From Lutjanus erythropterus (taxonomy: Eukaryota > Chordata > Actinopteri > Lutjaniformes > Lutjanidae): a stretch of 64,000 nucleotides of DNA. The stretch lies in the NCBI GenBank assembly GCA_020091685.1, contig CM034601.1, positions 16,421,320 through 16,485,319 of the forward strand, written 5' to 3'. A program made the translations under genes and the position numbers. This document shows, piece after piece, positions 58,779 to 64,000 of this stretch (position 1 is the stretch's first letter; the number at the start of each line of letters is the position of its first letter). Below the pieces are notes generated by a model, which was not told the DNA's origin, ran no database searches, and saw only the letters and a list, made by a program, of their open reading frames with translations.

Positions 58779-61431
58779 ACACAGACACATCCTTGTCAAC
58801 AAGCACAGATTCATGCTCACACACATACAGGCACACTTTTTAATCACCCAAATATAGCGATGTAAACGTCAGTAAATAAGAGTTGTTCATACACAGTTGG
58901 GCAGGTAGGTTGTAAATGTCGTAGCACAGTTGTCTCTTGTCTCTGTGCAAAACTCTGGGACAGCTGTCAGCTTTGGACCTTTTCCTTCCTCCCAAATATA
59001 CAACGCAATCTAGAGAAACAGAGAAAACATCTGTTTTAAACACGACTTTTATTTACAGGTGGTTATGCACCGATTAAAACATAGTTATGAATATTATTTT
59101 CCACTTCTGCCATATTCTGCTAATAAATCCCTTTTGATCTTCCACACTGGACGTTTAGTATAATTTTACTGCCAATATAAAGTAAAGCTCTATTAGTATC
59201 TGACATCTACAGCTCCGATAGTCACTATCATGCTATAAAAAACATTAATCAAATTCAGTTCACACTAAAATAGCTAATTTTGGGCGCTCACACATTAAAT
59301 ATTTTTAATTTCTTAGCACACAAACATCCACCCACACACCCAGATCCATAATTCATTTGAGAATCTCCAAGAGGACACACAGCTCAAAGTTTTAGACTCA
59401 CGCCGTGCATTTCAATTATATCAGTCCCAACATTATGATTTAATGTCTTTACTGGGTCTGGACACCATTCATGTAAAGTAAAACACAGTTTTGCTTTAAC
59501 CTTGAATTTAAAAAATATACGACTAAAACATTAAAAACATTACAAAGAAAAAATTACTTTTGTTTCTCCATTTTCTCTTCTAAACAACCTGATAACCAAA
59601 GATCTGTAGGCTGACCCTGAGAAAGGCCACAAACCGAAACACGCTGGTTGAACAATAAAGTTGTTCTATATACTAGAGGTGCACAGAGACGTCATGAGGT
59701 GTATCTGTTAATCCAACACAATTATCAGCAAATTATCAACAAAATTATCGTATTTTCCTGTATAATGTATATGGGTGCATTCCTACTATATACTACAAGT
59801 GTTGTACGAGTTTTTACCTTTTCAGCCCTTTTCACTTTTTCCATTCACACTGGAAGTAGGTGAAGTTGTACCAGAAACCCTTAACTCTGCTTCCTCATAA
59901 GTCAACCTCCCCGTACACACAGACGCTTAGATCCATTCAGAAGTAGAGCGTTTTCATTAATAATATAATAGCAGATCTGTCTAAAGCCGCAGGCACAGAA
60001 AGCTGCAGGGGTTGAGTTTGAGAGCTCGTCAGCAAAAGGCGAACCAGTTGCTTGGGGGGGAATAATGTCTATCATCTTTTTATGTCTGAGCGTTTCAGCT
60101 CAGCAGGCAGCCTGAAATATGACACTGTTGACGCTTTTCACAGCAGCTTTTGAGGCCCAAACCAGGACCGAACGGTAACATTCTCGTGATTCGTCTCAAA
60201 GTACCTCGTGTTTCAAGTCGATGGTAAAATGTGACTTCAGATGCTCGTGTTGAATCCGCTGAGCGAGTCTGAAACACATAGTAAAGGATGTTGAAGGAAG
60301 AGAAACAGCAGATCAGACTAACTTCCATAATCTGATGTACATTCTCTTCTACAATTTAAGTCCTGGCTCGCTGGTTTAGTTCAGTAATCTCTGTGTTTCT
60401 GGTGTCATGGTCGGTATGATTACATGCTCCAGAAATTTATTTTGAGGCTTGGAAAACAGCAAAAGCTCCAGATTTGATAGGCTGGGAAAATGCAGTGGTA
60501 GAGAGTGCATCCCACGTTTCTACATTCAGTAGATTAAAAGGTCCTTCAGACGATAAAACTTCCTCCTGGGAGCTTTTATGGGGCTATATAAAAATCAATT
60601 GCCCCGTCTAGATCAGTTTGAGTTTGATCGGTTCAATGTCAAAACTAGAAGGACTATGAGACAAAGCAGACCATCAAGTCAAACTCTCCGCTCTTCTCTG
60701 ATGTGCAAATCTACCAAACGTCACAGTCAATATCAACAAACAGCAGTGAAAACATAAAGTCCTTGATGGAGGTAAAAAAAAAAGAGAGGAGGGAAAGATA
60801 TCAGGGACTCTTTTTGAACTCACACAACTGCACACACACCTCTGGAGCAGCGGCGTGCTGAGAGCCCAGCCTGCTGCAGGGTCAGGGTAGCTGAAGGCAG
60901 TGGGGTCTTCGGAGAAGGCATAGTGGTGGATGATGGAGGCTTCGCTGTCATGGAGACACTTACCCAAAAACCATTCCTGCGAGTTGCGAAAATGGGCAAT
61001 GGAGCAGGTAGATGTGAAAAGAAAATTTAATATGTGCATCACAGTCAATAAAATGTATGATGTTAGACAGTCAGGGTTGTTGGGGTGTGTGCCTCTCACC
61101 TCTTCAGCGTGATACCTGCGGAGCACCTGCAGTAGAGCAGACAGTTTGACTCTGGTTTCCTCCTCTATGAAGACAAACCAGGATGCTGATTGGCCATAAG
61201 CAGCAGACAGACTGGAGAGATCCACAAGAAGCCATCAACTTAATTGCCTTATCGTCCCCGTAAGAATCATTAAAGCTAAATTAAATTAAATGTTATTGAA
61301 TTGGATTTACTTAATTTGTTATCATCTCCATACGTGCAGAAGTTTCACACTCACTGAGGAAGCGCAGGTAGGATGGTCCAGTCTCCTTCATACTGTGACA
61401 GCTCATGGAGAAGAAGAACAACTGGAACCTC
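48067..61431 (-). CDS. b3glct: Beta-1,3-glucosyltransferase gene, 3' eleven exons
   Basis: The enzyme transfers glucose from UDP-glucose to O-fucose on thrombospondin type 1 repeats in the endoplasmic reticulum. Exons on the minus strand: 61431-61355, 61211-61100, 60976-60840, 60268-60205, 59009-58893, 57482-57413, 56321-56208, 53487-53388, 53020-52901, 51331-51187 and 48201-48067. They join in frame into 396 residues corresponding to human residues from about 91 to the end. The N-terminal GT-like half includes [12 protein letters not shown] and WFLGK; the catalytic half has VAVKTC, the metal-binding DDD motif ([10 protein letters not shown]), [24 protein letters not shown] and FHKHWNIDP. The protein ends PRDEL, an ER-retrieval signal. 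The first roughly 90 residues, with the N-terminal signal, are not found. Loss of human B3GLCT causes Peters-plus syndrome. Confidence 0.95.
50602..50650. repeat. Perfect 16-bp inverted repeat
   Basis: ATAGATTGTATATTAA (50602-50617) and its reverse complement TTAATATACAATCTAT (50635-50650) flank 17 bases. It lies in a b3glct intron next to a sequence starting AAAGGAGCAATATGTAACAA, a fish repeat word, so it may belong to a MITE. Confidence 0.7.
51187..51331 (-). CDS. b3glct: b3glct exon, catalytic aspartates
   Basis: It encodes [40 protein letters not shown] and ITHSPLFHQ. The DAPDDMVLG segment carries the acidic residues near the active site. The acceptor is GTGTGTAG and the donor GTACGAG, phase 0. 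Confidence 0.95.
51432..51790 (+). repeat. LTR-like fragment (Gypsy-type suspected)
   Basis: The stretch has the composition of a fish retrotransposon LTR: TTAGTTATTTCCTGTTTTAT, TTTCACCTGTCCCTCATTAG, CTGCTGTATATTGTGT. There is no internal coding sequence, TG..CA ends are not certain and no target duplication was found, so it may be a solo LTR or a fragment. Confidence 0.4.
52901..53020 (-). CDS. b3glct: b3glct exon, catalytic domain
   Basis: It encodes [20 protein letters not shown], then [20 protein letters not shown]. The acceptor chosen is TTCATAG|T because it restores the residues expected after DDDTLI. A second AG nine bases on (CCCAG|G) is also in frame and would drop three residues. 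The donor is GG|GTGAGG, phase 2. Confidence 0.92.
53388..53487 (-). CDS. b3glct: b3glct exon with DDD motif
   Basis: It encodes [20 protein letters not shown] then [13 protein letters not shown]. The three aspartates are the metal/UDP-sugar-binding motif of this glycosyltransferase family. The acceptor is CCTGCAG and the donor AG|GTAACTA, phase 2. Confidence 0.95.
53826..54160. repeat. Fused repeat debris in b3glct intron
   Basis: GTGAAATTTTGTACAGATAT and ACTTTGGTGATCCTTTGACT (53.88-53.95 kb) belong to a common teleost repeat. A T-rich LINE-like 3' end follows (54.0-54.09 kb). Next is a fragment of the 'GCTGCAACTAAT' family (TTAATTGCCAGCTACTTTGA). Confidence 0.5.
54469..54684 (+). CDS. Antisense small ORF with signal-like start, unidentified
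   Basis: The frame lies inside a b3glct intron on the opposite strand. From ATG at 54469 it gives 71 residues: [13 protein letters not shown], a hydrophobic run [18 protein letters not shown], then a charged tail ([24 protein letters not shown]) ending at a stop. Basic residues, a leucine core and a small-residue stretch before QEVRG resemble a signal peptide. The frame is open upstream to 54259, without looking like protein. TTTCTGCTATAG just before the ATG could be an acceptor. I do not recognise the protein and there is no clear promoter or downstream donor, so it may be chance. Confidence 0.25.
   Translation: MKKFKCPPLLGRGMVLLLLLLMSLFIDLSVSGQEVRGVTPQSSRAFKDFLSPFKNDLKSGTKHRKTKEDEE
56208..56321 (-). 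CDS. b3glct: b3glct exon, catalytic domain
   Basis: It encodes [20 protein letters not shown], then [19 protein letters not shown] across the junction. The acceptor is CTCCTCGCAG and the donor GTGAGCT, phase 1. The IPTxxLGxPNTxRGH block is conserved in B3GLCT. Confidence 0.94.
57413..57482 (-). CDS. b3glct: b3glct exon (start of catalytic domain)
   Basis: It encodes [20 protein letters not shown] then LDR, phase 1 out. The acceptor is CTTGTTCCAG and the donor GTGCGTG. The (I/V)FVAVKTC strand opens the GT31-type catalytic fold. Confidence 0.93.
58722..58789. repeat. CA microsatellite
   Basis: (CA)n of about 33 units with two GACA interruptions near the right end. It ends about 100 bp left of the b3glct exon at 58893. 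Confidence 0.96.
58893..59009 (-). CDS. b3glct: b3glct exon (human exon 8 equivalent)
   Basis: It encodes [20 protein letters not shown] then [19 protein letters not shown]. The acceptor is TTTCTCTAG and the donor TGT|GTATGA. A donor two bases earlier (GTGTATG) would not keep frame with the next exon. The exon links the N-terminal half to the catalytic half. Confidence 0.92.
59083..59152 (-). repeat. Inverted short copy of 'ATCCAGTGTGTAAGATTT' repeat
   Basis: Its reverse complement reads GTCCAGTGTGGAAGATCAAA and ATTTATTAGCAGAATATGGC, matching 28.58-28.65 kb closely. Confidence 0.75.
60205..60268 (-). CDS. b3glct: b3glct exon (human exon 7 equivalent)
   Basis: This 64-bp exon encodes [20 protein letters not shown] then HE and ends in phase 0. 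The acceptor is GTGTTTCAG and the donor GTACTTT. The [10 protein letters not shown] string is diagnostic. Confidence 0.93.
60840..60976 (-). CDS. b3glct: b3glct exon (human exon 6 equivalent)
   Basis: It encodes [20 protein letters not shown], then [20 protein letters not shown] and TPLLQR. The acceptor is AACTCGCAG. The donor is AG|GTGTGTGTG, a weak consensus made of GT repeats, but it gives the phase (2) needed by the next exon. Confidence 0.93.
61100..61211 (-). CDS. b3glct: b3glct exon (human exon 5 equivalent)
   Basis: It completes the His codon and encodes [20 protein letters not shown] then [17 protein letters not shown]. The acceptor is GATCTCTCCAG and the donor GTGAGAG, phase 0. The SWFxFxEEETRxxLxxLL pattern matches the N-terminal domain of B3GLCT. 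Confidence 0.93.
61355..61431 (-). CDS. b3glct: b3glct exon (human exon 4 equivalent)
   Basis: The exon encodes [18 protein letters not shown] then TILPALP and ends in phase 2. The acceptor is TTCACGCAG and the donor GTGAGTG. The VLLLHxL and GxWTILPxLPH wording is characteristic of B3GLCT. Confidence 0.92.
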
Positions 61432-62034
61432 CTGCGTGAAGCGAAACAACTGGATTTTAGAAAATATCCTTGAATTGATCCTGCCGTCATGTGAAAAATA
61501 CAGCGCAAAAACTCTTGTGAGACATTATATTTTTGATGAAAACACTTTCTCTGGCACCTGAGCGATGAGAGATGAAAGATAGTGAACAACACCAAGGTGA
61601 AAATGACATGCTGAGCACAAAACAAAATGCTTCACTCCGAAATCAAAAATCTCCATCAGCTCATGTGCTCATTTATTCAATATTCTGGTTTGTTAGACAC
61701 ACTTCATAAGAGGTGTTTGCCAGTGTGGAATGAAAATTAAACACTTGCCTTTATGCTGGTCGGAACCCCAAACCCATCAAAGATCTTGTGAGAACCCAAA
61801 TCATGATCTTTCCCGAACCCTAACCCTCAGCGCTTTCTGTCCCTAAAGCAGACGGCATCGTCACATCAGACAGTTAAACATAATTAGTTTGTGAAACACA
61901 CAATGAAGGAACAAAGTGTGCAAATCTCGTGAGAGTTTCGAAACACTGAACTTTCATGTTTTTACCTCTGAACAGGAAAGTCACGATTGTCCAGATACTG
62001 AATTTGATTTGACTTTTGATTTTAAAGTCACGAT

Positions 62035-62125
62035 TCGCCCGAGCTCTTGTCTTTTGCCAGGCTGCCATTGTAAATAAGTTATTCTTAATGACTTGCCTAG
62101 TTAAATAAAGGTAAAATAAATTAAA
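62035..62125 (+). repeat. LINE-like 3' tail
   Basis: GGCTGCCATTGTAAATAAGT, CTTAATGACTTGCCTAGTTA and AAATAAAGGTAAAATAAATT are the typical 3' end of a fish non-LTR repeat, with simple-repeat wear at the end. Confidence 0.7.
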
Positions 62126-62269
62126 TTCAATTTTTAAAAGATTACCGTTAAACGGCAGACGGGTGCAGACAGGGGTGAAGAAAAAAAATCTGGGAAATAC
62201 TGGGAGGACTGCCGATCCTGCTTTTGATTTTGATCCATTTTCAAAAGAAAAGTAGTTGCAAACTATTTA

Positions 62270-62556
62270 GGTCAATTAATCGTTTCAGCCATTTTTCAAG
62301 CAAAATGTCAAATATTTGCTGGTTTCAGCTTCTTAAACGTGAGGATTTGCTGCTTTTCTTTGTGTTATGATGGTAAATGAAGAGTCTTTTGGTTTTGGAC
62401 CGGTGGTTGGACAGAAGAAGCAATTTGAGAGATGACTTTGGGAAATTGTGCTGAACAGTTTTCATAATTTCCTGACTTTTTATAGACTAAATGGTTGACT
62501 GAGAAAATAATCGACAGATTAATAATAGAAATGATCATTAGCTGCAGCTCTAATGG
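62270..62556. repeat. Teleost repeat ending 'GCTGCAGCTC'
   Basis: It starts TCAATTAATCGTTTCAGCCA, contains GTGAGGATTTGCTGCTTTTC and ends CATTAGCTGCAGCTCTAATG. It is a sister of the copies at 13.94 and 35.5 kb. Confidence 0.65.
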
Positions 62557-62929
62557 ATCTGATTGAATTTAGGAGTAAAATTACACTGAAAAATCTATTT
62601 GAAATGGTTTTACTTTTTTCATGGAAGCAAAATTGATGCAAAATAGCCACTAAACACAGGTTTAAAAAATGATAAGTATTAAGTCCTCATCCGTTTAGTG
62701 CAGCAGAGCATTTACAGTGGGTCAACATGCACAACAGCACCTGTGTTTACTGTTTCATGTCAGAATGGCTGTTGAGAGAAAAAAAAAGGTCTGTTCTCTC
62801 CTTTGAGTATCACAGTTTATCCCAACACAATGAAATGATGATGAAGCTAATTTTTTACCACTAGAGGGCTCTGTACAAGGGCGATCGTCTTCCTCAAGGA
62901 TATCGGATGGAACATCTTAAAGGTAAACT

Positions 62930-63210
62930 AAACAAAGACAATATACCACTAAAACATCTACGACGAACCAAAAACGTCTACAAAGAGACATTAAGCAACA
63001 AAGTGAAAAGAAAGAAAAAACAATGACAAAAAGATAAAAAATAACTACAACAACAAAGAGACAAGACAAATACAAAGACTATAAATAAAAGCAAGACTAC
63101 AACAACACAAAAACAACAACAACTAAACAAAACACAACCTTAATATGCAAAATAACTATTAAGAGATTAAAAACACCACAAATAGACAAAAACAAAACCA
63201 AAGAGAGGCA
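62930..63210. repeat. Degenerate 'ACAAAGAGACAA' array
   Basis: Units such as CTACAAAGAGACA, ACAACAAAGAGACAAGACAA and ACAAAGACTATAAATA repeat irregularly. Arrays of this type are common in fish and carry no gene. Confidence 0.6.
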
Positions 63211-64000
63211 AACATTCGGTTTGTTTGAGGTCATTTTGTTTCCATGTAAGAAGAGTGAGGGGCTTTTACATGTTTGTGTCAAACAGCCTGTAGTCTCATG
63301 ATCTGTTCATGGCTGTTGACTATGTGGGGTTATAAATATCAGCTATTTATTGATATTACTGCTCCTAAGTATATCTAAAGTTGTTTATTTGGTATTACCA
63401 AATCGTATGGATGTAGAGCTTATTGCTGCCAAGAATCAGGGCTTTAAACGTGGGTCTAAAAACATTTTTATTCATTTTACAAAATGATTTTTTTTTTTTT
63501 TTTATCACCCAGCTGGGGCCTTTTGACAGATCAGTGGGTGGAGACGCTTTGATCGGCAACATGATGAGGAACAACATCTGCACATCAAGCCGTCTGGAGG
63601 TTTATACAATTCAAATTCTAGTTTTGACAACGATAAGCTCCAAAAACAGGCACGGACGAGAGCTGATTCAGAAGCTGCTGTTTCACATCTCCATCCTCAC
63701 CAAGTGACTCATGAAGAAGAACTCACTAATCTCCTCCATGCAGCTATCCAAGCACTGACACAGACACAGTCATTAGGATTCATATGAATACAGACAAAAA
63801 TAGGTTTGACGTAAAAATCAGTGTCTGCTTATTTCTTGTCTTGGCGGAGTCCATCATTCACTTACATCCAAGTTTAAAGACTGTACTAAAAGCACCGCCG
63901 ATGGTCTTTGATTTATGACGGTGAGGAAGCTATTCCAGGCTGCAGAGTTTTCAATCAGCCATTTGAAACAGCAGCATTATGTCATTATAATAGGTCATTA

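Larger units (their letters stand above)
61432..64000. other. b3glct upstream intron, exons 1-3 not found
   Basis: The region holds a LINE-like tail (62.04-62.13 kb), a 'GCTGCAGCTC' repeat (62.27-62.56 kb) and a degenerate AC/AG-rich array (62.93-63.2 kb). No exon matching the conserved 'VFVIQSQ' segment of B3GLCT was seen. A weak candidate donor at 63865 is described in the findings. Confidence 0.55.

Overview
The window is vertebrate nuclear DNA, almost certainly from a teleost fish. It is AT-rich, with short exons bounded by GT/AG splice sites, long CA, TC and AAT microsatellites, and many interspersed repeats whose sequences I recognise from ray-finned fish genomes. It contains nothing prokaryotic: no operons, Shine-Dalgarno sites or CRISPR arrays.

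Two protein genes can be assembled exon by exon, both on the minus strand. From about 1.3 to 26.5 kb lies the 5' half of a relaxin-family peptide receptor gene, best matched to RXFP2. It has a signal-peptide exon, an LDL-receptor class A exon, two linker/LRR N-cap exons and four 72-bp leucine-rich-repeat exons. The remaining LRRs and the seven-transmembrane domain lie left of base 1. From 48.1 to 61.4 kb lie eleven consecutive exons of B3GLCT (beta-1,3-glucosyltransferase, the enzyme that completes the glucose-fucose disaccharide on thrombospondin repeats), including the stop codon and a C-terminal RDEL ER-retrieval signal. Its first exons lie right of 61.4 kb, probably beyond the window. All splice phases are consistent across both models. 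The order B3GLCT then RXFP2 in the same orientation matches the mammalian arrangement. The two products are not known to act in one pathway; the linkage is positional.

The 21.5 kb between the genes (26.5-48.1 kb) and the large introns hold mobile-element debris. RXFP2 intron 1 (14.8-26.4 kb) carries a broken PIF/Harbinger transposase, a non-LTR retrotransposon with a mutated reverse-transcriptase motif and internal deletions, a tRNA-derived SINE piece, a minisatellite and a repeat flanked by 'GCAACGATTAAT'-type ends. The intergenic region has a foldback hAT MITE with an 8-bp target duplication, a Harbinger-type element that still encodes a Myb/SANT-like peptide, a second SINE, a degenerate purine-rich array and a Tc1/mariner remnant just beyond the 3' end of B3GLCT. 

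I saw no convincing evidence of a wholly new system. The most checkable oddities are: an RXFP2 splice acceptor embedded in a TG microsatellite, where the neighbouring AG would give an immediate stop; an in-frame tandem acceptor in B3GLCT; the in-frame LDLa cassette exon; and a small antisense reading frame with a signal-peptide-like start inside a B3GLCT intron.
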